DNA of 64,000 bases, taken from positions 22,804,777 through 22,868,776 of the forward strand of contig JANJXV010000020.1 in assembly GCA_024803745.1 (NCBI GenBank), in the 5' to 3' direction. This DNA is from Megascapheus bottae (Eukaryota; Chordata; Mammalia; Rodentia; Geomyidae). How positions within the stretch are numbered: the stretch's first letter is position 1; every line of letters begins with the position of its first letter. Below are positions 11,693 through 22,118 of this stretch, in pieces. A program made the position numbers and the translations under genes. Below the pieces are notes generated by a model. The model saw nothing but the letters and a program-made list of their open reading frames with translations, had not been told where the DNA came from and ran no database searches.

Positions 11693-12736
11693 TCTGTTAC
11701 TAAAGGAAGGGCTATGGAAAGTACAGGCAGTAACATATAACTCAGCTTGACAGAAGTGACATTTAAATGAGTCTTGAATGATTTTAAAGAATGAATAACA
11801 GTTTTGCTGCTTAAAAAAATTAAAAAAAAAACAAAAGAAAGGGAGAAAAAAAGGAGAATAAATTTCTGTCCTTAAATTTCCTCCAGAGACTTTTATTAGC
11901 TAAGTGTAAGTAGGCACATTCCCATCTCTAATGTACCAGAGGGGTATAGTAGTTAAGAGGCTTTTGGTTGCAAGTGTCAGAAATTAGTAAAGTTTTTTAG
12001 CTTGAAAGTGAAACTATCGATTGTAACATATGACAAGAAGTCTGGAGGCAGTCAGCCCTGCACTCATTCTTCCTCAGTGTGCCAGCTTAGCTCTCATGTG
12101 GCTACAGAACAGTTTCCATTGGACCAAGTATCTCAAGGAAATAAAACTGGGAGGATTATTTCCTGTTGCCCATTAGCCTCTTGATAGATTTGCTTCATAT
12201 TGATCCTCTTCCTCCTTGGTCAGGATTATGTGTCATACTCATGCATAACATCAACACTGCCAAGAAGAGAAGCACGTGATCAATTGGACCAGACATGTGC
12301 TACTTATGGAACATTAGACTAGAGCTCCAGCCTTCCCTGAAGAACACGGCGGTGCAGAGATCAGCAGATATCTAAAAATCCACTTGTATTCTTTCAGGAA
12401 GGAGAAATAAAAGGAGACTCTTGAGTAGTAATCAATGACATTTGTGACACCAAGCCTGAAGTTGTTTAGGGCTTTCTCTTGGTTTGTGTACTTGCCCCTC
12501 TCAAATTCAGGTTTAATTGTTTAAGAGGTGAAACTTTGAAGAGGTGCTTAGGCTACAAGAGCTGAGTTTGTGCTATTTATCTTCTATTTTACATCTATCT
12601 TTCTATCATTGATCTATCTATCTAGTCTTTCTGCCTCTGTAATAAGCTAAAGGAGCAAAATCTCCTCATCAGGCGATAACCTGACATTGACCTCTCAGCC
12701 TTGGTAACAAATGTCTTTATAATTTACTCAGTTTGT

Positions 12737-12815
12737 GACTTAGGGTATAGCTCAGTGGCAGAGCATTTGCCTAATATGTATAAGTCCCTAGGCTTGGTCC
12801 CCATACCTCAAAAAA
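12737..12815 (+). mobile_element. ID-like SINE monomer
   Basis: 'gggtatagctcagtggcaga', 'gcatttgcctaatatg' and 'ggcttggtccccatacctca' then A-rich: a tRNA-like unit with A- and B-box remnants. Confidence 0.7.
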
Positions 12816-12922
12816 AATTGGATTCTTAGTAGTACATGTTTTTCTTATTGAAATGCCTAGAGTGGCTTCTATTTGTTTATTGCAACATAAAACTAAGGTA
12901 GGCCTTGGTTGCTTTTTGGATA

Positions 12923-12987
12923 AATAGTACCAAACCCTTTTGTTTACTTTTTGGGAATAGTACCAAACTTTTTGTTTACTTTTTGGG
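12923..12987. repeat. Two-copy tandem duplication of about 33 bp
   Basis: Copies 12923-12955 and 12956-12987 both read AATAGTACCAAAC, then GTTTACTTTTTGGG. They differ mainly in a CCC/TT segment. Confidence 0.85.
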
Positions 12988-13339
12988 GCCTATGCTCATC
13001 TTTGTCCTCTGCTTTATGAGTCAGTTCAATAAATCACACATAGTATTAGTAAAGGAATGCTATGTGTAGGATGTACACATGAATATAATTAACAAAAAGA
13101 CTTTGATTAGATATGAGTGCTTTTTTCAGGCAAAAGCTCTTTTCTAACACTTTTGTTACTGTGATTGCCTAGTAACTTTGAGGTGTTTGTCATTCCAGCC
13201 ATGCTTTCTCTTGGTTCTACTCCCCCTGATAGGCAAGTTTCTTTGTCTAGGAAGTCTTTATTTTGCAGTATACACTAAAAAGTGACTCTCTTGACCTCGA
13301 CCTCCGTTCTATCTTTCTTTTGGCAATCTAATTGAATTG

Positions 13340-13720
13340 ATTGGACCTCAAAATTATACTTTCCAGACTCCCTTGCAGCTAGGATGTGCAGCTGTCTATG
13401 CTCTGTCAACTAGGTGCTCTCACAACAGACTTGGCAAAGCAGAAGCCATCCTTATTATGCTGCGGCTGTTTCTGATGCGGTTGTGGTTGTTGTTCCTGCA
13501 GCAACAGCTGCTGCTGCTGCCAAGCCAGGCTATAAAAGAAATGTTAAAGATAGTGCGGGACTTGGTGTCTCTCCTGGATGTCAGGCCATCAGCTCTGTTG
13601 GTATGGAAGGCAGTTGTGGCAGCAGTATCATTACCATGATTTCTATATCATGTTGACTGTAGTAGACCCTTGAACTACCCAAGATTTCTGCCTTGTAACA
13701 GTGTAAAGATCCTGCTTGAT
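13340..13720 (+). repeat. Ancient interspersed repeat, family unresolved
   Basis: 'attatactttccagactccc' and 'ttgcagctaggatgtgcagc' are phrases seen in many old mammalian repeats. A CTG/GCT-rich patch follows (13495-13520). Two overlapping frames here look like chance; no protein family was recognised. Confidence 0.35.
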
Positions 13721-14055
13721 TCTTATTTTAAACCTTTCTCTCTTTGAAACATTAAATCTTCTCTTTCCTACACTAACCCTCAATGGATCATCCAAACCCA
13801 GCCTCTCAGGACAGCCTGGATCTTCCCTGGGCCACCAGGTTGAATTAAAAGCACTTCTCTGAGCTTCCATGATTCCCTGCTCTGCCACCTATGTCTTCCT
13901 CTGCTGGGCCTCTGGCACCAATGGGTGGTTCATAGCAGATGCAGAGCCCATGGTTTTATTTTGAAGTACTACTGATAGAACCCAGGGCCTCATGGCCAAG
14001 ACTATATTTAATAAACTGAAGTTTTCCTCTATCAGGAACCAAAAAGATCTGCTTG

Positions 14056-14262
14056 GGGTTGATGAGTGGATGCCTGTAATCTCAAGCACTTGGGAGGCAA
14101 AAATAGATTGTTGCTGGCCAAGGCAGAAGTGAGAGAACTTATGTGAAAAACAAGCTAAGAGCAAGGACAAGGGGCATGACTCAAGTGGTAAAGTACTTAC
14201 CTAAAAGGATGAGGCTCTGAGTAGAAGCCCCAGTTTTCCTAACTCTCTCTCTCTAACTCTCT
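14056..14262 (+). mobile_element. B1-ID composite SINE, diverged
   Basis: 'gttgatgagtggatgcctgt', 'gcacttgggaggcaaaa', then 'catgactcaagtggtaaagt' and 'gtagaagccccagttttcct'. A (CT)n run takes the place of the tail. Confidence 0.65.
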
Positions 14263-14535
14263 CTCTCTCCAAACTACAATAACAGCCACCACCACAAAAC
14301 CCTTCAGAAGGTTCTAAAATGTACTTTACAGAGCCTTCCTTTGCATGACTAGTCTGGAAAAGTTAAAAAAAAAAAAAGGTTTGTTCTGGGTTTATAGTGG
14401 ATTCTACATGAATGCAGAGCCTTCAGATTTCCCATATTTTCATCTCTATATACAAGAGAACTGAACATGCTAACAAATCTCCAGAACAGAATGGCAACAA
14501 ATGAAAGAAGTTGATTATCTCAACCCTTATCTGGA

Positions 14536-14720
14536 GAGGCCGGGAGCTTAGCCTAGTAGTAGAGTGCTTGCCCAGCATGCATGAAGACCCAGGTTGGATT
14601 CCTTAGTACCACATATACAGAAATAGCCAGTGCTGTGGCTCAAGTGATAGAGCTCTACTCTTGAGAAAGCCCAAGGTTCAGTGCTCAGGTTCAAGCCCCA
14701 GAACTGGCAAAAAAAAAAAT
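14536..14720 (+). mobile_element. Dimeric tRNA/ID-type SINE
   Basis: 'cgggagcttagcctagtagt', 'gaagacccaggttggattcc', 'ggctcaagtgatagagctct' and 'ccagaactggc' followed by A10. Confidence 0.88.
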
Positions 14721-14787
14721 TATCCTGTGATGTTTCTCAGAATCCAGTACTTGAATGGTTGCTGGTAGGCCTACAGCAAAGCCCACA

Positions 14788-14992
14788 ATTAATATAGGCT
14801 TTGCAGTCAGACAAATCTAAATTATTCAGCTTGCCTGAATCAGAGCTTCTTCATCTATAAAATGACATCGATAGAATGTGCACCCTATTTGACTATATAT
14901 CCAAAATGTTCAGCACAGTCAGGCATATAGAAGGGCTCCATACATGTCCAGGGCTGATATGGTGGCAACCTCACTGTTATTATATGTCACTT
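14788..14992 (+). mobile_element. MIR
   Basis: 'ggctttgcagtcagacaaat', 'gagcttcttcatctataaaa' and 'gttcagcacagtcaggcata' match MIR in order. Confidence 0.7.
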
Positions 14993-15904
14993 GAATTCTG
15001 TTGCTTTTCAGAATTTTCCCTTCAGCCTAAACAGACTCAGATGCAATTAGCCTGGAATACACTTCCCCATGCCTTCTCTTGAGGTGTTCCATTTTAATCC
15101 TTTTTAGGAGAATATCCATTGACGTTCAAGTTTGGGGCTGTACTGAATGGCACCCAACTGTCTTTTCAGTAGTTCTCGGCCCTAGATGAAAATTAAAATC
15201 ATCTGCAGAGTTGAAAACAAAACAGTAACAAAACAAATAAGCAAACAAAAGAAACCTTGAAACAATATCTAGGCCCCTCAACCGTAAATCCCAATTTAAT
15301 AGGCCCAACACTGTCTTGTTCTTAAAGCTCCTTGGGGAGCAAAAGAAAGCTGCTTTTACTTTGTTATAATCTCTTACCATCGTGTGAGAGGGAAGAGGAC
15401 TGAAGATTATCATGGAATTATTCCACTTATAATGTAAAAAAAAAAAAGACATTCTCATTATCAACCTGGAAAAGCGGCTCATGGTGTTAATCCTCTGGCT
15501 TGTGTCTTATTTTGTCAATGAAGGGTCAGATGTGATGGAACGAATGCACAGGGATGCTGTAGGCTATGTGAGAAGCTGGGGTTCAGGCCGGCTCATGGGG
15601 CTGTACTTAGTGTCTGCACATGTGTGGCTGCTGATGTCAGGTGTGTGTGCCTGAGAAGTAAAAAATTCACCTGTGCCAATGAAATGATCCATGCTTTGGT
15701 ATTCAATTTAGTCCTGTCTGTGTGACAAAGATAGCTGGTGAGAGCTAGGAGGGTGCTGAGAAATAAAGCACCTGGGGGTGGGTGGGCGGGGGAAGATAGT
15801 TCTTCATTTCTATGCATTGGCAAAGTAATATGCAAAAGAAAACTGGGGACATAGACCAAACTCTACCAGAAAGTACTAAAACCAGATGAGCTCTGGGAAG
15901 ATTC

Positions 15905-16075
15905 CTTAGGTGCTAGACATGGTTCAAATGCTTTACTATAGAAAGTCACTTACTTCTTGCACATGTTCTATGAGGTAGACAATGACTTCTAATTCCTTTT
16001 TACAGACAAGAAGGAGTTGTTGGATGATTTGCCTGAAGGTGCACAGCTAAAAAGGCAAAGTTGAAATCTGTCTCC
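15905..16075 (-). mobile_element. MIR (inverted)
   Basis: 'caaatgctttactatagaaa', 'tctatgaggtagacaatgac', 'cctttttacagacaagaagg' and 'ggtgcacagctaaaaaggc' are the MIR core read from its complement. Confidence 0.7.
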
Positions 16076-16365
16076 TCTATTTTACATAGTATAGTTAACC
16101 TCAGCAATATAGCTCATATGGTATACTACACTGAAAGACTCAATGCCAGTTATAAAGTTGAAGAAAGTTAACCTCTGCTGTTAGTAACTCACATGTGTAT
16201 TTCTTAAATGTTTGTTGAAGGTGTCTCTGTTTCAGGTACCATTCCAAGCTCAAATATCAATATATTAAATAACGTACAAAGGTTGCTTCTTCATCCATTT
16301 CTATAGCATTAAGGGCAATGCATGGATAAACAATATAAATCTAGTAAGAATAAAATTGTTGAAGA

Positions 16366-16455
16366 TGGAGGTGTGGCTCAAGTGGTAGAGCAAGCTGAGA
16401 GAGTGCAGGGGCCTGAGATCAAAACCCAGGGATGAGAAAGGGGGGGGGGAGAGGG
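16366..16455 (+). mobile_element. ID-like SINE fragment
   Basis: 'gaggtgtggctcaagtggta', 'gagcaagctgagag' and 'gatcaaaacccagggatga', ending in a G-run. Confidence 0.55.
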
Positions 16456-16768
16456 AGAGAAATACTGTAACTACTCCCTATTGACATAATCCAAAACCAG
16501 TACTTTGAAATGAATTGAATGTTAGACACTTTTCAAATGGAATACTTTTAGCATTATCTTCCAGACTTTCAATAACTAAACATACCAGAACAAGTGTAAA
16601 TTTAATTTTATGAGTTTGATCCTGTAGAAATAGATCCCTTAGCATTATTGTCTTCAAGGAAGAAATTTCATGTTTTTTGACTAGCTGGCTGACTGGATCG
16701 GTGTAAGGATAGGTGAGTGAATTAACCAAGGAGGATATTTGATGATATTTTAAGAGCTTAAAAGTTCT

Positions 16769-16858
16769 ATCTGTGGTATTGCTCAGTGTTAAGAGCGTTT
16801 GCCTAGGATGAACAAGACTCTGGGTTCAATCCCTAGCACCATCACACACACGAAACAG
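16769..16858 (+). mobile_element. ID-like SINE monomer
   Basis: 'tattgctcagtgttaagagc', 'gtttgcctaggatgaac' and 'gggttcaatccctagcacc'; recognisable A and B boxes. Confidence 0.7.
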
Positions 16859-16925
16859 GTACAGCTTTTTTAAATGCAGTGTTTTCTACTTTGCTAAATA
16901 ACGAATTAACACTCAGAATACATTT

Positions 16926-17700
16926 TGACTTTGAGATTTCAACTACTCCAGTCAGAATGGCCATCGTCAAGAAAACAAACAACAACAAATGCTGGTGAGG
17001 ATGCACTGTTGGTGGGAATGTAAACGAATACGATCACTAAAAATAGAAGTACCATATGATCCAGAGATACCATCTTGGGCATATATCCAAAGGAATGTAG
17101 TCAGGATATAATAGAGGTACTTGTATGCTCATGTTCACTGAGCACTAGTCACAATAGTAACGCTATAAAACCAGCCCAGAGATTGAAAAAAAAGGGATTA
17201 AAAAAAAAGGATAACCAATGGACTATTATTCAGGTAAAAATAGGAGGGTTGTTTTTTTTTTTTTTTGCAAGTAAATGGATCATGTTAAGCAAAATATACC
17301 AGAATTAAAAGAACAAAGGCCAAATGTTTTCTCATGTGGAAGCTAGACCTAAAAGATAAGCATATGCATAAATACATATAGGATCATAAATACATTCGCA
17401 GAGAGGATACATTTGTAATCATGATGGACAGCAGTGGGAAGAGGGATAGGAGAAGAGACAGAAACATATTGGATGTGTTTATCATGGTAGTATCAGGAAA
17501 CTCATTGAAAACCTCAATAGTAGGAGACTGAAGAAAGGGAAAGAGATAATAATGGGGGGGGAGGAAATCTGACTAATATAATAGCTGTGTGAAATACTAC
17601 AGTGAAACTTCTTTAAACAATCAGCATAGAAGTAACATAAAAAAGGAATGACAAGAGTGTATCACAGATCCTAGCAGAGATACCGGTTGGGAGGAGGAGA
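16926..17700 (+). mobile_element. L1 LINE 3' fragment (end of ORF2 and 3'UTR), inactive
   Basis: 'cagaatggccatcgtcaaga', 'gcactgttggtgggaatgta', 'agaagtaccatatgatccag' and 'catatatccaaaggaatgta' are the conserved C-terminal ORF2 region of L1. The spacing between them is shorter than in intact L1, showing deletions. A purine-rich 3'UTR follows. Confidence 0.85.
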
Positions 17701-17778
17701 GAGGGAAAATGGAGAGAGTTCAAAGAGAGCTAATATCGTTGAATTGTTGTATACACATATATGAAAATAGAACAGTGA

Positions 17779-17975
17779 GGGGCCAGGAGTGTGGCCTAGT
17801 GGTGGAGTGCTTGTCTAGCATGCACAAAACCCTGGGTATGGTTCCTCAAAACATATACATGCACAGAAAAAACCAGAAGTGGTGCTGTGGCTCAAGTGCA
17901 CTAGTCTTGAGAAAGCTCAAGGACAGTGCCCAGGCCCTGAGTTCAAGCCCCAGGATTGGCTAAATAAAAAAAAAA
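17779..17975 (+). mobile_element. Dimeric tRNA/ID-type SINE
   Basis: 'aggagtgtggcctagtggtg', 'tgctgtggctcaagtgcact' and 'aagccccaggattggc' with A-rich tail. Inserted just beyond the L1 3' end. Confidence 0.88.
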
Positions 17976-18368
17976 AATAAACCAGTGAAAGCTATTGAGA
18001 ATGATTTAAGGAGAAAAAGGGAGGATGAGAGAAAAGGGGGTGATGAATCTGAACAAGGTACATTATAAACAAATATGTTTCAAAATGATACTCTTATTTA
18101 CAACTAACAGATGCTAACTTTGAAAAAGAAAAATGTCAATTTTTACCCTTCCCATTAACTGAATAACCTCAAGCATGCTATTTTGGTGCGAGCATATTTA
18201 TCTGGTGCAAGGAATAAATCAGGTAATGTTAATGAATGTTTAGCACTTTGCTTAACATATATTACTTAAACTACATTTATTATTGATTGATTCATATTTT
18301 GGTGCTACTGAGGTATTTGTGCTTGTTTGGATGGCACTCTACCACTTGAACTTCCAATGAAAACCGAC

Positions 18369-18597
18369 TTTTTTTTTTGTAAGTTGTGGGGCTTGTACTC
18401 TGGGCCTGGGTGCTGTCCCTGACCTCTTCAGCTCAAGGCTACCGCCCTACCCACAGTACCACTTCTGGTTTTCTGGTGGTTAATTGGAGATAAGAGTCAT
18501 ATGGCCTTTCATGCCAGGGCTGGCTTTGAACCAGGATCCTCAGATCTCAGCCTCCTGAGTAGCTAAGATTACAGGCATGAGCCACCAGTGCCCAACA
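18369..18597 (-). mobile_element. B1-ID composite SINE (inverted)
   Basis: T9, then 'ctggttttctggtggttaat', 'tggagataagagtcatatgg', 'cagatctcagcctcctgagt' and 'agattacaggcatgagccac'. A fragment of an inverted ID-like unit precedes it (18286-18368). Confidence 0.88.
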
Positions 18598-18685
18598 CAA
18601 CCACCTTTAAATTGAAGTAATATGTGGAAAAATCAGGAATGAAAGTAACATTTTTAAAAAGGTCTCTTGACTATATATATATATA

Positions 18686-18776
18686 TTTTTTTCTTTTTTC
18701 TAGTCTTGGGGTTTGGACTCAGGGTCTTTGTGCATGCTAGGCAAACACTCTACCACAAGGCTACACTCCCAGCCCC
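18686..18776 (-). mobile_element. ID-like SINE monomer (inverted)
   Basis: T-rich start, then 'tggggtttggactcagggtc' and 'gtgcatgctaggcaaacact', ending 'actcccagcccct'. Confidence 0.75.
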
Positions 18777-18839
18777 TCTTTTGACAATATTTTGCTCTTT
18801 CTTTTCCTTTCTTTTTTCCTTGCCTTTCTTTCCTTCTTG

Positions 18840-19003
18840 CTTCCTTTCTGTTTCTCTCTGTGTTTCTGTGTCTGTGTCTGTGTCTCTGTCTCTCTCTCTC
18901 TGTCTCTCTGTCTGTCTCTGTGTCTCTCTCTCTGTCTCTGACTCTCTCTCCCTGTCTCTCTCTCTGTCTCTCTCTCTCTGTCTGTCTCTGTCTCTCTCTT
19001 TGA
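18840..19003. repeat. (TCTG/TC)n pyrimidine-rich microsatellite
   Basis: Alternating TCTCTC and TGTCTG units over about 160 bp. Long Ser/Leu-rich or Arg/Glu-rich frames on either strand are products of this repeat. Confidence 0.95.
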
Positions 19004-20710
19004 CACAGTCCCACTAGGTAGAGCAGGTTGGCTTCAAACTTGAGGTCTTCCTGCCTCCCTTTCTCAGTATGGGATTGCAAGCATGGGCTTGCTGACTATA
19101 CTTTCTTCTGTTGTTAGTGTCATTATTACAGATCTCCAGGCAAAAGTAAACATTTTGCTATTGGTTAAGAAGAGATGAGATCTGCAGCCATTAGATAACA
19201 GAGTCAGAGTCAGAACTAAGTCAAAGAACGTAAGTATTCTGGCTAAATTCCAGTGTGAATGGTTAACATACTCCAAGTTCAAATAATTTTTATTATTAGC
19301 CAACACTTGTCCATTCCCAATTCCACCGTTGCACAAGGGCACAGAAGGAGACAGTCCTTGCTGGCATGTTCACAGGCTGTGCATACTTTCCATGGAGAGT
19401 TCCCTTTCTTTGGGATGGCAGAGCTATCGTTTTCTCAACTCTCACTGCTTTTAAGCTCTGGGTGAGATTTGCAGACATAAAAGTGCCAAGTAATTCCTCC
19501 GAAGAAAAGAGATACAATATGAACACCAGTAGAATTCCGGAAGATGAAAGATGCAATGCACATTTCCCCATATTTATTCATAGTTGTGGAGCGGTTGGTG
19601 AGGAGGCTGCGCTTCTCACGGAGGAGGGAGATGGCTCTTCTGCCATTTAGTCTCCCAGCCCTTACAAACGGGACAGAAAGGATGGACAATAACTCGCAGC
19701 CTATCTGCGCCTCGGAGAGCAGTCCTGAGCCCTTCAAGTGTCCCCCAGCGAGCAAACGGGGCGGCGGAGAGGGAGACCATTGAAACTCCCTTCCTAAGCC
19801 TGTGAATGAATTTCAAGTATGCCAAACACCTCACGCTCGCACCCTAATTAGAACAAGTCGGACGTGTACAAAGTTGCAGCCTTGTCACCCCTCTGGAGAG
19901 CGCCCAGCGCGTCCCTGCGGCGGGGGCGCCCTCGGGGAAGGTCTTCCCCGGACCCCCACCCCGAGAGCAGGCGGGGGAGCGGGGGCCGGCACCCTGCCCG
20001 GGACTGGGCCGGGGGGGGGGTCCGAGCCCCGAGTTGCCATTCTCCCCAGGCGGGCGGCTTTGTCACCGTAGATCTCGACTGGTCAAGCCTTGACACCTTC
20101 CCAAATCAGAGGAGTTTCTGGTCACAACAGGAAGATGTCACTAGGAGCGAAGCTGGGAGGCGGCGGGGGTGTGGGGGGGAGGAAGGATTATGAACGCCAC
20201 TGCCCAGCTACCTGGGCTCCGGGCACACACAGGTTTGCTATCGAGTGCCCTACTGCGCGCCGGGCGCTCGGAATGGGGCGGGGCTCGAGCTGACCGGATC
20301 CTCGCTCTCACTGCCTGGGTCACCGTGCCCAGCCTCGGTGTCTTCACCAGAAAGGAGCCCCTGCCTCCCAGAACTGCAGAGATTCCGACTCCTGTATTAA
20401 GATGCAAAAGATTAACGCTCAGTACGTGCTGGCTTTTCCTTCGCCCCATCCAAGAGAGCGCAGACTAGAGGGAGGTGTCACAGCCAACCATAATTCTTGG
20501 AGCAGTTCTTCCAAACAACCGCCGGACTCTGCCGGCAAGCCGAGCTGCAGAGAGGAGGCCTTGGTGGACACTGCGGAAGCCGAGCTCCAGAAGCTAGCAC
20601 AGCAACCGCGCAGGGAGTCCGCACGGTGCGGCGGGAGCCGCAGAGCACTCCGGAGGGACTTCTGGCGCGGGTTTCCCGCCCGGGTTCTCAGGGCGGCGGT
20701 GATTAGCATT

Positions 20711-20925
20711 CGCCCCGCCCCTACCGTGTCCAGCCCCACTATTGGCCAGTGCTCTAGCGTTGCCCGCCCTGGGCGGGGCCCCAGGGCGCAGAGGGACGGC
20801 GGGGCGGGGGGATCTGGGGGGAGTCCGCGGGGCAGTGGGCGGGGACCCGCGGAGAGCTCGGTGGGGCGGCCCGCAACAGGAGCCCGGGCCCGAGGGGGCG
20901 GGCCGGAGGCGGGGCCTCCCGGCGG
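20711..20925 (+). promoter_or_regulatory. Core promoter region of FZD5 (GC boxes and inverted CCAAT box)
   Basis: Sp1/KLF-type GC boxes are seen at about 20711-20720, 20771-20780, 20801-20810, 20838-20845, 20894-20903 and 20910-20916. An inverted CCAAT box (ATTGG) is at 20741-20745. There is no convincing TATA box, as usual for CpG-island promoters. The G-runs on the + strand could also form G-quadruplexes. Confidence 0.5.
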
Positions 20926-21176
20926 GCATTAGAAGCAGGTGACCCGGGCGCGGCGGGAGAGGGCAGTCAGCCTGCGGCCGAGACTCCGCCGCCGCCGCCG
21001 CCCGCAGTTCTGTGCCCCACGGAGGTGGGCGAAGAGGGTGCGCGAGCGCGGGGGGAGGAGCCGAGCCCGGAGCGTCCCGAGAGCGCCGCCACCGTCCCCC
21101 GGAGTCCGCTGGAGCGCGGAGCCCCCTGCAGGGGGACGGGCGAGCGGCGGGCGGGACGCGGCGGCGGGCGCTCACC

Positions 21177-21221
21177 ATGCAGTCCCAGCCGGGCCAGCGC
21201 CGGCGGCTCGCGGTGCTGTGA
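21177..21221 (+). promoter_or_regulatory. uORF 1 in the FZD5 leader (14 codons)
   Basis: ATG in the context CTCACCATGC (A at -3) opens a 14-residue frame, MQSQPGQRRRLAVL, ended by TGA. If exon 1 is transcribed as predicted, scanning ribosomes would meet this first. A role in damping FZD5 translation is inferred only. Confidence 0.4.
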
Positions 21222-21355
21222 GGCAGCGGGATCCCCGGGCCGCCGCGCCTCGCCTTTCTCCCGCCCAGGTGCTGCCAAGGCGCGCTCGCTCTTCGTCCTC
21301 CTCCCGGACCCGGGTGGGACGCCCGGCCTTGCCTCTGCCCCGCTCCGCCCGGATC

Positions 21356-21433
21356 ATGCGGGGCGAACCGGAGGAAGAGAAGGCGAGTGACCGGCCTACG
21401 CCGATCGCATTCCGGGGGCGCCCTGGTCTCTGA
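21356..21433 (+). promoter_or_regulatory. uORF 2 in the FZD5 leader (25 codons)
   Basis: ATG in a weaker context (GGATCATGC) opens 25 codons ending in TGA, in the same predicted exon as uORF 1. It does not overlap the FZD5 start. No protein family was recognised. Confidence 0.35.
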
Positions 21434-21453
21434 GACGCCCCCCACCTGCTGCC

Positions 21454-21489
21454 ATGTGTCGCCGCCACCCGTACCCAGCCTTTTGCTAA
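21454..21489 (+). promoter_or_regulatory. uORF 3 in the FZD5 leader (11 codons)
   Basis: ATG in the context CTGCCATGT opens 11 codons (MCRRHPYPAFC) ending in TAA, about 110 bases before the predicted donor. It is the third ATG-initiated short frame in the leader. Confidence 0.35.
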
Positions 21490-21598
21490 ACTTTCCCGGC
21501 GCCGGCTCGACTCGGAGTGGCGTTGGGGAGCCGAGTGCTCGGAGGACGTGGGATCCAGGTTGGCTGCAGACATCTGTCCCCCAGCGGGAGCCGCCGAG

Positions 21599-21863
21599 GT
21601 GAGAGCCCGGGCCCTCCCGGTCTCCCCGCCCGCCTCCTCGGCCCCCTGCCCGGGGCGGGGCGCCGGGTCCCGAGACTCAGCCCCGAGGGCCCGTCCTGGA
21701 AAGGAGCGTGCGGGGAGCCACAAGTCCGGTTCCCGGAGGGAGAGGGGCGGGGAGGAGGGGTGTTAACTTAGAGACGGGGAACTCCGGGCGGGGGCCCGGC
21801 TTTTGACTCCTCTCTGCCAGGGCTGGCTGAGCTTTTTCTTCCCCGTTTTGTCTTTTTTTAAAG
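21599..21863 (+). other. FZD5: FZD5 5'UTR intron (predicted)
   Basis: A short intron between a GTGAGA donor and a T-rich tract ending in AAG at 21861-21863. An alternative AG two bases further (21864-21865) is possible. It lies wholly upstream of the start codon, so its splicing decides only the leader sequence. Confidence 0.5.
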
Positions 21864-22118
21864 AGTCCCTTCCCTGGGATCGGAGCCCTCACCGCCCCTC
21901 CCCAGTCTCTTCCCCGGAGGACCGGAGCGGAGGCAGCGCCTTCCCGAAAGCAGTTTAGCTTGGGACGGATTTCTCTTAAGAGAAAAAGAAACCAACAGGT
22001 TGCCACCCCGGCGTCGACACCCGAGTCTGCGGAGGGGGCAGCCCCGGCCCCGGCCCCGGATTCCTCGGCCTGTGTCGGCCCCTCGCGGGCCGCGGGAGAC
22101 GAGGGGAGGGAGGGGGCG

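Larger units (their letters stand above)
20930..21598 (+). other. FZD5: FZD5 predicted non-coding exon 1 (5'UTR)
   Basis: A CpG-rich segment ends in a good splice donor (CCGAG|GTGAGAG, GT at 21599). A polypyrimidine tract and AG lie 265 bp downstream at 21840-21863. FZD5 genes typically have a non-coding first exon and an all-coding second exon, so this is the likely leader. It includes a short CCG repeat near 20987-21003. The transcription start is not visible; 20930 is a guess just downstream of the last GC boxes. Confidence 0.55.

Noticed and set aside
18667..19080. Ser/Leu-rich (+) and Arg/Glu-rich (-) frames
   Set aside because: Both are translations of the (TCTG/TC)n tract and an adjoining SINE.
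20594..21723. Long Arg/Pro/Gly-rich frames on both strands upstream of FZD5
   Set aside because: Expected by chance in a CpG island where stop codons are rare; no protein family recognised and no splice-supported structure.
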